The position numbers and the translations under genes are program-made. This document shows, in pieces, positions 1-9,324 of a DNA stretch of 64,000 bases. The DNA comes from Aphis gossypii (lineage: Eukaryota > Arthropoda > Insecta > Hemiptera > Aphididae): positions 17,292-81,291 of the forward strand of contig NW_026083075.1 in the NCBI RefSeq assembly GCF_020184175.1, written 5' to 3'. Positions within the stretch are counted from its first letter, which is position 1; each line of letters starts with the position of its first letter. Below the pieces are notes generated by a model, which was not told where the DNA came from, made no database searches, and was given only the letters and a program-made list of their open reading frames with translations.

Positions 1-555
1 AATTGGCTTCATATATTACGAAGGAAAGAGTGAGAAAACAACAAATCTCATCTACTCATTACCTACGGGCTCTTATGAGTTAAGCGAAATCGAGGCGGTA
101 ATAAAGCATATGCTAGCCGATACCGAGATATCATTTGAGTTAAAGGGGAATAATAACTCGTTAAAATGTGAAATGCTATGCAATGTATCTATAGATTTAT
201 CCATCCTAATAATATAGGTGAGCTGTTAGGTTTTGAAAAACATATATATAATGCTAATGTTAAACATCAATCGGATAAGTTGGTGAATATTACAAAAACA
301 AACTGTATATATATCGAATCAAACTTAGTTATGGGGTCATTCAATAACGGAAAGCAGTGTCATACAATACATGAGTTCTATCCGAATGTACCTCCGGGCT
401 ACAAAGTGATAGAGATTCCAACACATTTGGTTTTTTATTCCATCAATTGTTCATCTATAACGCATGCAGAGATAGCTTTAAAAAATCAGGATAACGAGTT
501 AATCGATCTACGTGGAGAACCGGTATCAATACGATTATTAATCAAGGACTTATGA
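1..555 (+). pseudogene. Capsid-associated protein of a virus-like element (partial, frameshifted)
   Basis: The reading frame enters from the left edge and ends at 555. The N-terminal part is open from position 3. It shifts frame around 172-180, and the rest is read from 178 as about 125 residues. Motifs I recognise from proteins that travel with double-jelly-roll capsid genes in arthropod and cnidarian genomes are a PNNIGELLGF stretch, a TIHEFYPNVPPGYKV stretch and a C-terminal DLRGEPVSIRL. The likely role is a minor capsid or penton-type protein; this is inferred from position and family recall, not shown. The next gene starts 4 bases after the stop, which is virus-like packing. The frameshift makes this copy non-functional unless it is an assembly error. 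The 5' end lies outside the window. Confidence 0.6.
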
Positions 556-559
556 TAAA

Positions 560-739
560 ATGGGTTTACAGTTTTATAATATAAATACTCGAGTATACGA
601 AAAACCTGCTAGTCGCGTTAGTGACATTATCAAGTTAACAACTCTGAAGAAGAAAAAACGAAATTTTAAATACTCTAAAGTGGGAGGTGACCTAACAGCT
701 GAAAATTTAGCTTTTCTACAATCACTAAACGCTGTTTAA
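560..739 (+). CDS. Small basic virion-type protein, 59 aa
   Basis: An ATG at 560 opens 59 codons to a TAA at 737-739. The protein starts MGLQFYNINTRVYEKPASRV, has a lysine-rich centre (KKKKRNFKYSKVGG) and ends in ENLAFLQSLNAV. It sits 4 bases after the previous gene and 1 base before the next. The same small protein occurs between the two capsid genes in related elements as I remember them; its function is not known to me. The frame is intact. It could be a processed or packaged basic peptide, but that is a guess from charge only. Confidence 0.6.
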   Translation: MGLQFYNINTRVYEKPASRVSDIIKLTTLKKKKRNFKYSKVGGDLTAENLAFLQSLNAV

Positions 740-740
740 T

Positions 741-2550
741 ATGGATGATGTGTATTTAGACGTATCGGCTGGGTATGTTGACGATTGTAGGATAACACAA
801 ATTGATTATCATTCTTTCCTACCTTATTCATTATCTGCCCTCTCTAATAATGATGAAGTACGTATTGCTTTGCATAACACAGAGTCGTATACTCTACTTT
901 GTGAAAGTTATATCTATATCGAGGAGGCAATAACCAAACCTGCTGAAATAACAGATGACATTCGATTTATAAACAATGGACTAGCATTTCTTTTTTCCGA
1001 AATGAAGTATGAATTGAACGGGAGTCAAATTCAGAAACTTGCTAACCCAGGTATAACTACAACATTGAAAGGATACTGTTCGTATAATAAATCGGACATA
1101 GTGTCACGCTATAACGCTGCCTGGGATGATGATATTAAACATCTTAATAAAGATTTTATTGAGAGCGGTATGTTCAACGGGTGTATTAATCTTAAGGATT
1201 TGTTTGGTTTTTGCGAGGACTATAAACGTATTTTAATAAACTGCAATCAACAATTGATATTAAATAGAGCTTTGTCACATAGCACAAGTTAATATAATAT
1301 ATTAGGAAAAAAAAAGAACAGCGAAGTAAAAAAAAAGTATATATATGATATTAAAGACAGAATTAATATAATATTAATAATAATGAATATAGATAATGGT
1401 ACGCGAAGGCACAGCTTACACACAGTATGTGTCCCAACGGGAACAGAGTCAACGAGACGAACACAGAATATACATATATATATATATATAATAATATGTC
1501 TAACACAAGAGAAAATTACGTTCGTGTGAAAAAAACGAAGTAAAATAACAAAAAGAAACAAATCAAACACGCAATACGTCGCGGAAAATCACACGGACTT
1601 GTGATAGAACGGCGGCGGGCGGGGATCGATCGTAACGACGGTTAACGATAGACAAAAAACGCCGCGAAGCTCTCGGTGGTCGTCACCACGCCGCGGGAGC
1701 TTCGGGGCTCATCGCCGACTCAGAAACTGGTTCGATTAATCGCTCGGGTGTCCGATTGATTATCGAACGAGTGGTGATACCTAGGCAAGGGGTCTAGCGG
1801 GTGAGATCGCGGTATTCGTGCGACACGACCGTGTCAGCTTCAATAGATATAAATGCGGTTAAGCAGTATAAACACAATGACGTGTTCTAGACGCGCCTAA
1901 GCTAAAAGACGTTAAGATAAATATCACGAAAATATTGTGGAGAATGCCTATAATTAAGGCAGCGACAGAAAAAAAAAACAGCTGTTGAAAATAGTAAACC
2001 GTCAGAAACCTTTGAAATGTGCGTTTAGATATGGGAGTTGTGCGAATACCCATTTCTCCCTCAAAACACATCACACTCATGGAAAGTAAAAACATCCAAT
2101 AAATTAGAAAAACCACGATATGCTAAATCGGATTTCAGACCTATAAAAAAACAGTATGAACAAAGCAATGTCGTATTCGATCATGTAATATCAAAAACTT
2201 GAAGGTTTATTTGAATTCCGAGGTATTCCCTTACGAAGATTTTCAAAGCGACTTTACTAAGAACAAGATGGCTACATTATACCGCGCATACGCCGAGTTT
2301 CAGAAATCCTACTACGGTCGTGATAATGTTACACCTCTATTGACTCGATCGGTTTTTAAAAAAACTATCACCAATTATAGTTGTGGATATGAGCAGACAG
2401 AACGATAATGTAAAAACCTCGACTGTCGACCTCAGGATTGAGATCGATACCGAAGAAGCGTTTCCAGCCTCCACCTCAGCATATTGCTTAATATTACATG
2501 ACCAGATAATAACTTATAATCCATTTAACGGTGAAGTAAGAGCATTGTAA
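741..2550 (+). pseudogene. Double-jelly-roll major-capsid-like protein, broken
   Basis: The ATG at 741 opens 183 codons (to 1292) with a DEVRIALHN segment and an ELNG...NPGITTTLKGYCS segment, typical of the double jelly roll-like capsid proteins found in aphid, spider and hydra genomes. The frame is then lost in a 0.55 kb foreign segment (about 1293-1850). It resumes near 1890 (ILWRMP motif, about 1935), shifts near 2030, shifts again near 2196, is open as LKVYLNSEVFPYEDF from 2199, and shifts once more near 2385. It ends at a TAA at 2548-2550 after a conserved-looking AYCLILHDQIITYNP stretch. The original protein would have been about 400 residues and would form the capsid shell. At least three frameshifts plus the insertion make this a dead copy. 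Family assignment is by motif recall; no search was possible. Confidence 0.62.
1293..1850. other. Foreign segment interrupting the capsid-like gene
   Basis: This roughly 560 bp stretch separates capsid motifs that should be contiguous. Its left half is AT-rich with a (TA)n run at about 1471-1491. Its right half (about 1575-1830) is strikingly GC- and CpG-rich compared with everything around it. I see no coding frame, terminal repeat or clear target duplication, so its class is unknown and the borders are approximate (within about 40 bases). Confidence 0.45.
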
Positions 2551-2679
2551 ATATTTATTATATAACTTAATATTATAAATAAAAAATACTTTTTATATAA
2601 ATATCATGTCTTTTTATTTCACATAAATTATTAATCGTATAATTAATTATCAAAAAGAGTTTGCTATGTTCCACCCTCA

Positions 2680-3766
2680 TCATAATGGTCTTGGAAACAT
2701 TGCATACGTTTCGTGGTTTACATCTGATACGGTTTGCACGTTGAAATAATCGGGGCCATCATTTTCATCGAGTGACAGCATGCCGTCAAATGAATCGTAC
2801 GGCTTAAAAAATAAATATTTTTATAAGTATATTTTCATATATAAATTATGTATTTATAATTATTTTATAAATTACCTTCGCATTATTTACTTTTTCATCA
2901 TGCATGCCAAATATGTCGACTTTCGTGATGCTCGAGGGGAAATAGGTTGGCGAGGTCGGTGAAATGATTGTTAAATTACCATCAAACAGCTAAAATAAAT
3001 AAATTATTAAATCTTTATGTACATAGAATAAATATATTGGTTATACCTTTGGAGACATTTCCCCATTCCACCGTTGCATGCAATGTTCAGTTAATTGCGC
3101 TAATGCATACATTTTGAGCTGACTAATGAAATCGAGATCATGTTTAGGACTGCTTGCAATAATATGTTCATCACGTACATTTTTAATAAACGTAGTCATT
3201 TCCTCACTCGTTCTCGGCAATGATTCCACTTTGGAAAGTTCACCATCAATATAATTCGTAAATATATTGAATTGTTTTAAGACGATTGGATGCATTATAG
3301 TTGATTTTCGTACGATTGATTCGAAAATGCACCATTCCAAATAGTGAAGTCGTAGGAGTTCTGTACGATTTAAAAGAATTCGACATCCGTCGTGTATCTT
3401 GGACTCTATTACCAAGGAGTTTTCACCGCTATACATCATGCTAAATAACTTGAAATTCTCTGTCTCAAGAAAAATGGTTCTTTTATATTTCGCTGGCTGC
3501 TCCAAAATAAATTATAGGATATTACCTATCAGTGAAAATATTCTTTTTAGAAACTCAGTTGAAATATTAATATAACGTGATGGTGTTATTATATGCACCG
3601 CCAATCTGAACATATCGGTCGGATCGATCCCAATATGTATAAATTTACGTTTCACGAAGTTCAACGTATAGTTAGTAGAATCGATAAGCTCCGAAGGCGG
3701 TGTTGGCGGGACATATGTAAAGGTTTTCTTGTATATAGCTGCATTATCCGTGATTGAACCGGCCAT
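2680..3766 (-). CDS. Three-exon gene beside the capsid block, possible PC4-like domain
   Basis: Reading on the minus strand, exon 1 (3766-3047) starts MAGSITDNAAIYKK and ends ...GEMSPK before a GTATAA donor. Exon 2 (2989-2876) follows a TTTTAG acceptor and ends NNAK before GTAATT. Exon 3 (2802-2680) follows a TTTAAG acceptor and ends with TGA. All junctions are phase 0, and the product would be about 318 residues with an acidic C-terminus. A single in-frame TAA (3514-3512) splits exon 1; the flanking frame is the same, so it is one gene with a stop mutation or a sequencing error. The middle (RTIFLETENFKLFSM...SKIHDGCRILL) resembles a PC4/p15-type ssDNA-binding fold, which is a weak call. It converges on the capsid genes, so it may belong to the same element. 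An upstream in-frame ATG at 3778 is possible. Confidence 0.5.
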
Positions 3767-3974
3767 ATTTATAAACACTTGTAAATTTATTTTTTAAACG
3801 TGAAAAAATGATTTTAAGTATAGAAAACAATGACTCGTTGCTAGAGTGAATGTATTACTACTGACGATATCGCACACACCAGTTTGCTTTATTTATACCC
3901 TAAAATATTGTGATTATAATAGTTTTGTTTACATCGTATTGAGTATATTGAATTCCACTACTTATAATTTTCGT

Positions 3975-4110
3975 GGGGGGGGACATGTAGTGGATAGGAA
4001 TGGATGGGAGGGGCAAGGCCGGAAACGGCATGGAGGGGCATGGCAGCGGTAGGCATGGCGTGGCATGACACGCGCACGATAGGGAGGGCGGGGTAGTCGG
4101 ATTTACCGGA
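3975..4110. other. G-rich, CpG-containing patch
   Basis: An abrupt G-rich run of GGGG, GGCATGG and GGATGG units (about 3976-4065) lies in otherwise AT-rich DNA between the spliced gene and a retrotransposon fragment. It may be the terminus or a regulatory part of a neighbouring element. No coding frame is convincing. Confidence 0.35.
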
Positions 4111-4181
4111 TTTGCGGGGGATACAGAACCGACTAAAACATACTACTCCGGTAAGCTATACCACAACTTATTCTCATCATA

Positions 4182-4477
4182 CTTAATATTTTTAAACATC
4201 TTTTTAAAAATACCCACTGATTTTTCTCAATTATCCCGTCACTTTGACTATGATTTTGACTCATAAAAAAACATTTAATATCATTGTCTAAAAAAAACGT
4301 TTTGAATTCTAAAGAATTAAATGGTACATTATCAGATATAATCTCATTCGGTATTCCATATCTAGAAAATAATTTCTTCAGTTCGTTAACAAATGTGCCT
4401 ACATTTTTAGAATTTACTTTAATTGATTCAAACCACTTAGAATAGTAGTCTGTTACTACAGTCTACAAAGTATGTTT
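4182..4477 (-). pseudogene. Ty3/gypsy-type integrase core fragment
   Basis: On the minus strand an open stretch of about 98 codons reads through the middle of a retroviral-type integrase: VTDYYSKWFESI near the start, then LFSRYGIPNEIISDN carrying the second catalytic aspartate, then a region where the usual SPYHPQSNG motif is changed to MSQNHSQSDGIIE. Both ends stop abruptly, with no RT, LTR or other pol part nearby, so this is an isolated fragment. The family is clear from the IPxEIxSDN motif; the clade is not determinable. Confidence 0.7.
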
Positions 4478-4499
4478 TACCTGCAACTTAAGTTACTTA

Positions 4500-5100
4500 T
4501 TATTTATAATTCAGGGTGCCAGCTTAGAACCCTTTATAGAAAAATATAATTGGGGGTTAAGACTTAAGTTACAAATTTTGATTTTGCGGTTACAAATTAT
4601 TACGAATGATTACTAATTTTCTAGAGTTGTCTGAGTTCAAAATTTTGAATTCGGGGTGCCAGGCTGACGGACCTTTAAAAAAAATATATACAATACTAGG
4701 TGGGAATCTCGACATAGCACAAGTTTTTGTCTTAAAGTATCGTTACAAGGATGTTTTAAAATCTTTAACAAGTATAATGCTAACAAGTAACAAGAAAGAA
4801 GAAATTAATAGAGCTTAAAGTTTAAAAAATAAGTTAGAATCTTTTGAGTTTGTGCTAATACTTACTATGTGAGAACAAATTATAAGACCATTTTATGTGG
4901 TATCTAAAAAATTTCAATCAGTTGATTCTAACCTTCACAATGCTTATGAATGTTTACAATCAGCTATTACGATAATTCAAAATTTGAGGGAGAATTGCGA
5001 AGAACTGATTACTTCAGCAACACTCGGACTCAGACGCTCGGTCCTCAGAACTCTTGTAAGAAAGAGTGGATCAAATAAAAGAAAACAACTATGTTAATTG
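4500..5100 (+). pseudogene. hAT transposase fragment (zf-MYM/TTF type), C-terminal half
   Basis: Two open pieces (about 4606-4818 and 4897-5094), linked by a short frame-broken stretch with residues like SLKNKLESFEFVLIL, match in order the central part of zf-MYM1-like hAT transposases: lysine/leucine repeats, then KKFQSVDSNLHNAYECLQSA and IIQNLREN. The N-terminal TTF zinc finger, the catalytic centre and the dimerisation motif are absent. The right side is cut near the insertion site of the 5151-8892 transposon. Family is inferred from motif order only. Confidence 0.5.
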
Positions 5101-5150
5101 ACAAAATATATATTAGATTTCTCTGCGGATATGTAGGAGACGGGGAACAC

Positions 5151-5455
5151 TAGGTTGGTCCTTAAACTTTAAGTTCAAAAATGTTTTCACCTCACCCCCT
5201 AAAACAGTGTATATACACTTTCAACAATTAACTACACGAAATATTGAATCAATCAAACAAAATTAACCCGTGCCTATTTGAACTTAAAGTTTGAACTTTT
5301 ACAATTTTTCAAAATTTTGTACTTATATCATTAACCGTTGATAAAATAAAAATTTATTATAGATACTAAATTAATTAAAACTACATTTACAAAAATATTT
5401 GTTCTGTATATTTTTTAATATCTTCAACTGTTGGTGAGATATATTAATGTTAGTG
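5151..5455 (+). repeat. Left terminal inverted repeat
   Basis: This segment matches the reverse complement of 8588-8892 at the large majority of positions, including shared blocks around TTAACCCGTGCCTATTTG and a TTATTATAGATACTAAATTAAT-like block. Scattered substitutions and small indels show that the two ends have diverged. Confidence 0.8.
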
Positions 5456-5768
5456 TTTAAAAATCAGTCTTATCAATATTTTTCAATATTATAACGTAAA
5501 TTATTACAATTTGTATTGTTTACTTATCGATAACTCCAAAAGTTATTTTTATAAATTAGAGTAATAACTGCAATGAATGCTCATATAATTCACTGATATT
5601 ACTTTTATCAGCTCCTTATCGTTATTCTGATAGTTGACGTAAATTAAGCAGCCTAAATTCTCTAGTCTAGAGATAAGTTTCGGAACAGCCGTCAGACGTC
5701 ACTCGTTTTTAATAGTGTTTGTATTCAATTGTTTTTTTCTGAAAATATTGTCGTGATTTTATAATATT

Positions 5769-8415
5769 ATGTGTTCGAAAAAAAGAAATAATGTTTATTT
5801 ATTGGGTAATGAATGCAGTCAAATTACTGGTGGTAAATTGCCATCCATTAAGCAGGCTTTATTAGTTTTTTTCTACAACTTACGAGTTGTTAAATTAAAT
5901 ATACGTGAAAGTGCTCGTCTTGCTGTACGTGAAATAGTAATATTTTGGGAAAAAGCAAGAATTCCTGTACAAGACATTCAGCATTGTATATCTGAGCTGG
6001 AAAAATTATATCATGAATGGAGAACAGTTCAAAAAAATTCTACAAAAATAACCGAATGTCAAATTAAAAAAGAAGTCGTGTTCTCCTCAAAATCGGACGA
6101 TTTATTTGACATTGCTCATGCGAACGCATTAAATATGTTAGGTAATAATTTTTACTACCTATGACATTCATATTTTGTTTAAAAATGTTTAAAAAAACAT
6201 TTCTTATTATAGGTATCCGGGAAGATCGAGATTTTTTACTTCTCCAAAGAGAAAAAGGCCGAAAAGGCTATATGATGGGCGTTGATACTAAATTGGTTAA
6301 AGCTGAAAAGCGAAAGGCTGATCGATTAAAATCATTAAATGAAGCATCTAAACGTTCAAAAATAGAAGCAGAAAAATTAGGTATAGTGCATAATGAATAT
6401 TCGTAAAACACGATATAAAAATAATATATTTATAATATAAATATATTCTTGTAAAACAAATTTTTAAAATAACTACATAATTTATATAATTTTTTTTTTT
6501 GCAGATACCAAAATAGAACTGGTTTCATTTTCTTCTGAAGAAGAATACGAGGTTGACTATACTTCAGAATCTGATACTGAAATACTTTCCATAAGTACGA
6601 GGATCTCAGTTAAACGAGGTAAGATTGATTTTATTAATGATAGACTCGTCATGGTTTTGGATCGTTGCAAAGTTAGTGATCGTGATGCAGTTCACATTCT
6701 TATGGCAACTGCTGAAGCATTAGGACACGATACTTGTAATTTAATTATTAACCGAACATCTATAAGGCTACGTCGACTACAAACACGAAAAAATATTGCA
6801 GTTAAATTATAAGAAGATTTCCAAACAAATTCTAAAGCCATTGTAGTTCATTGGGATGGTAAACTTTTGCCTACAAGTAAATTTATTCAACATGATCGCC
6901 TTCCAGTTATAGTAACATTGCAAGACTCGGAACAATTAATCGGAGTTCCAAAATTAGATTCCGGTAGTGGTCAAAATATGACAAATGCTGTGTACGAATT
7001 ATTAAACAATTGGGACTTATCTAAACGCGTGAATGCACTGTTCTGTGACACTACGGCTTCTAATACAGGCAGAATAAATGGGGCTTGTATTATTTTGGAA
7101 TAGTTACTAAATAAAAGCCTTCTTTATTTGCCATGTCGTCATCATATTTATGAACTTATACTACGATCAATATTTGAATTGAAGATGACCAGTTTTTCAG
7201 GTCCAGATCTTAGCTGTTTAAACGATTCAGCAAGCTTGGGAAAAACTAGACTCAAAAAAAATACAATTGGTACGGAAACAAGATATACAATTAAAAATTA
7301 TGAAAAGTAAGATATAATAGTACTTTTGTAGCAACAACTACAAAAAAATCATTACAGAGATGACTACAAAGAGTTATAAATTAATCTTATTTTTCTCGGA
7401 GGATGCCCATCGATGAAATAACTATAAAAATAAAGCTATTCATACGTAGTGGCATGGCAAAACGACTCTAAAAAAAATCTATGATCAGTTCATTTAACAG
7501 AAATACTAATGTATTAATAGAACTTACACTAATTATCAAAGAGGTTAATAAATTTAATATCAGTGATATTTCAAGGATCCATACCTGATTGAAATCACTA
7601 TAAAAAGATATATCACTTGTTACTCCTAGGATGGATGGCAGCAAAGTTAAGAATACTTATTTAAATTAAAAATATATATATTGTTTATCGATTCACGATT
7701 TCTATTTTTATTCTTATAAAAATAAAAAAATTACTTTCATAAAAAATATGTTTATATTCTTTCATTTTATAGTAGAGAAGCGTTGGGTAGGGTCTAAATG
7801 TACATTTTAAAAAACAAATAATGGGGCTCCTATTACATAATTTACGTGAAATTGGTTAATTGCAACAGCACTATCAAGATTTAATTTTATTAAGATGTAT
7901 ATACTATTATGACTCCGATGTTTCAAAAACAATTCTAAAAAAATTCTGAGGACATTTATGGTATTTGCCTGACGAAGCAATAGGTTTTCATTTTTTGATA
8001 AAAATGTATCTGCCGATTTAAAAAAAAAGATGGTTAAAGCTTCAACTTCAAACGATGGCTCAGATGAAATAGTAAAAAAAAATATCAATTAAACCTCATG
8101 AAGTTCATCTTAGTACAAAAGATTTTAGTCATTTTGTAACGAAAATACAAAAATATTTTTGAACGTTTCGGTATTGACACACATTTTTAAATGATGAACC
8201 AGATGAATGGATTAACAAACACTGCGTATAATGATGGAGCAAATACTGTAGTTCATATTAATGTTGTAAATGATACGGCAGAAAGAGGAGTGAAGCTAAT
8301 TGAAGAATATAACAGCATTTTAACTAAAGATGAAGAACAAAAACAGTACCTACTACAAATTGTAAAAAATTATAAAATTAAGTATCCTGACGGTAACAAA
8401 TCGACACTACAATAA
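5769..8415 (+). pseudogene. Degenerate transposase with RNase-H-like motifs
   Basis: A set of frames in order forms one decayed protein. 5769-6164 is 131 aa with a basic N-terminus. From about 6213 comes a basic coiled region (KAEKRKADRLKSLNEASKRS); from about 6505 an acidic stretch leads into VSDRDAVHILMATAEALGH. Then come VHWDGKLLPTSKF (about 6847) and LFCDTTASNTGRINGAC (about 7039), both candidate metal-binding sites of an RNase-H fold. After that come CRHHIYELILRS (about 7131) and a C-terminus (8239-8413) with NDTAERGVKLIEEYN and LTKDEEQKQYLLQIV, reminiscent of hAT dimerisation tails. An intron may lie between about 6145 and 6212 and another between about 6406 and 6504 (poly-pyrimidine then GCAG). 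In-frame stops (for example at about 6810 and 7101) make it inactive. I recognise the motif series from uncharacterised insect and hydra proteins but not a named superfamily. Confidence 0.6.
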
Positions 8416-8587
8416 TATTATGTTATTAAATATTATTAACTATTAAAAAAAATTTTATTAGTTTAAGTTCATTGTACAATTTTTATATACTCGTACAACA
8501 TTTATTTTAGATACAATAAGTTAACATTTTTAGTTTTAAATATATTCATGGAAAAGTAAAAAAAAACACAGTTTTTATACTAAGATA

Positions 8588-8892
8588 CAATATATTTCAC
8601 CAACAATTGGAGATATCAAAAAAATTATAGAACAAATATTTTCGTAAATATTGTTTTTATTAATTTAGTATCTATAATAAATTTCAATTTGATCAACGGT
8701 TTATGATATAAGTACACAAATTTGAAAAATTGTAAAAGTTCAAACTTTAAGTTCAAATAGGCACGGGTTAACTTTGTTTGATTGATTCAATATTTCATGT
8801 AGTTATTTTTTTTATGTATGTACACTGTTTAAGGGGGTGAGATGAAAACATTTTTGATTTTTTTTTTTCATCTATAGTGAAAGACCACACTA
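8588..8892 (-). repeat. Right terminal inverted repeat
   Basis: This is the inverted partner of 5151-5455. It contains the complementary TTCACCAACAATTGGAGATA and CAAATAGGCACGGGTTAACT blocks and ends in GACCACACTA next to the GGGAACAC target duplication. Confidence 0.8.
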
Positions 8893-8900
8893 GGGAACAC

Positions 8901-9322
8901 GGTTAGACCGAACGACGAGCAGCAACGACGAACGATGGCTTGAGACGATGACCGGATGACCACACTGAAGCTGGACTGCAGAGCTGCACGTTCCAAATTA
9001 AAGCCAATGAATATAAAATATTAACACGTTCACGATCTAGTGACTTGATACGTTTATAAAATGGTAAGAGCACCCGTGAGCAGTAATAAGTGTAAACACG
9101 TGTAAGAGCAAAACGCATAAAAAAATGGCAACGGAGCAGACGAAGCGAAGAATCGGTAGTAGTAACGGAATCACGCACACACACACATCGACAGTAAAAC
9201 GACGGTTACGGCGGCAATTTACGCGTCGTTACCCGAACCCGGGTGAAGAGAGCATCAGGCTGACCAACATAGCGAGTAACCGAGCGTGGTCACCACTTGC
9301 CGCCGAACAGCGGCGAATTTGA
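8901..9322 (+). other. GC-richer stretch with a 65-codon open frame, unassigned
   Basis: After the transposon the sequence is CpG-rich and could be host 5'-UTR or exon material. An ATG at 9125 opens 65 codons (MATEQTKRRIGSSNG...), rich in arginine and threonine, ending at 9322. I recognise no family, and the frame could be chance. The left 200 bases hold no convincing gene. The insertion at 5151-8892 split this sequence from the DNA now left of 5143. Confidence 0.2.
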
Positions 9323-9324
9323 AG

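Larger units (their letters stand above)
5151..8892 (+). mobile_element. DNA transposon with about 300 bp terminal inverted repeats
   Basis: The element is bounded by an exact 8 bp direct duplication, GGGAACAC, at 5143-5150 and 8893-8900. Its ends are inverted copies (TAGgtTGGTCcTT on the left, the complement TAGtgTGGTCtTT on the right), and the inverted similarity extends about 300 bp inward on both sides. Length is 3742 bp. It carries one degenerate transposase (see 5769-8415). An 8 bp duplication and a TAG start fit hAT-like transposition, but such long inverted repeats are unusual there. The superfamily is left open. Confidence 0.8.

Noticed and set aside
1289..1570. 93-codon minus-strand frame with hydrophobic residues
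   Set aside because: It is the complement of low-complexity A- and TA-rich sequence; the apparent membrane protein is a composition artefact.
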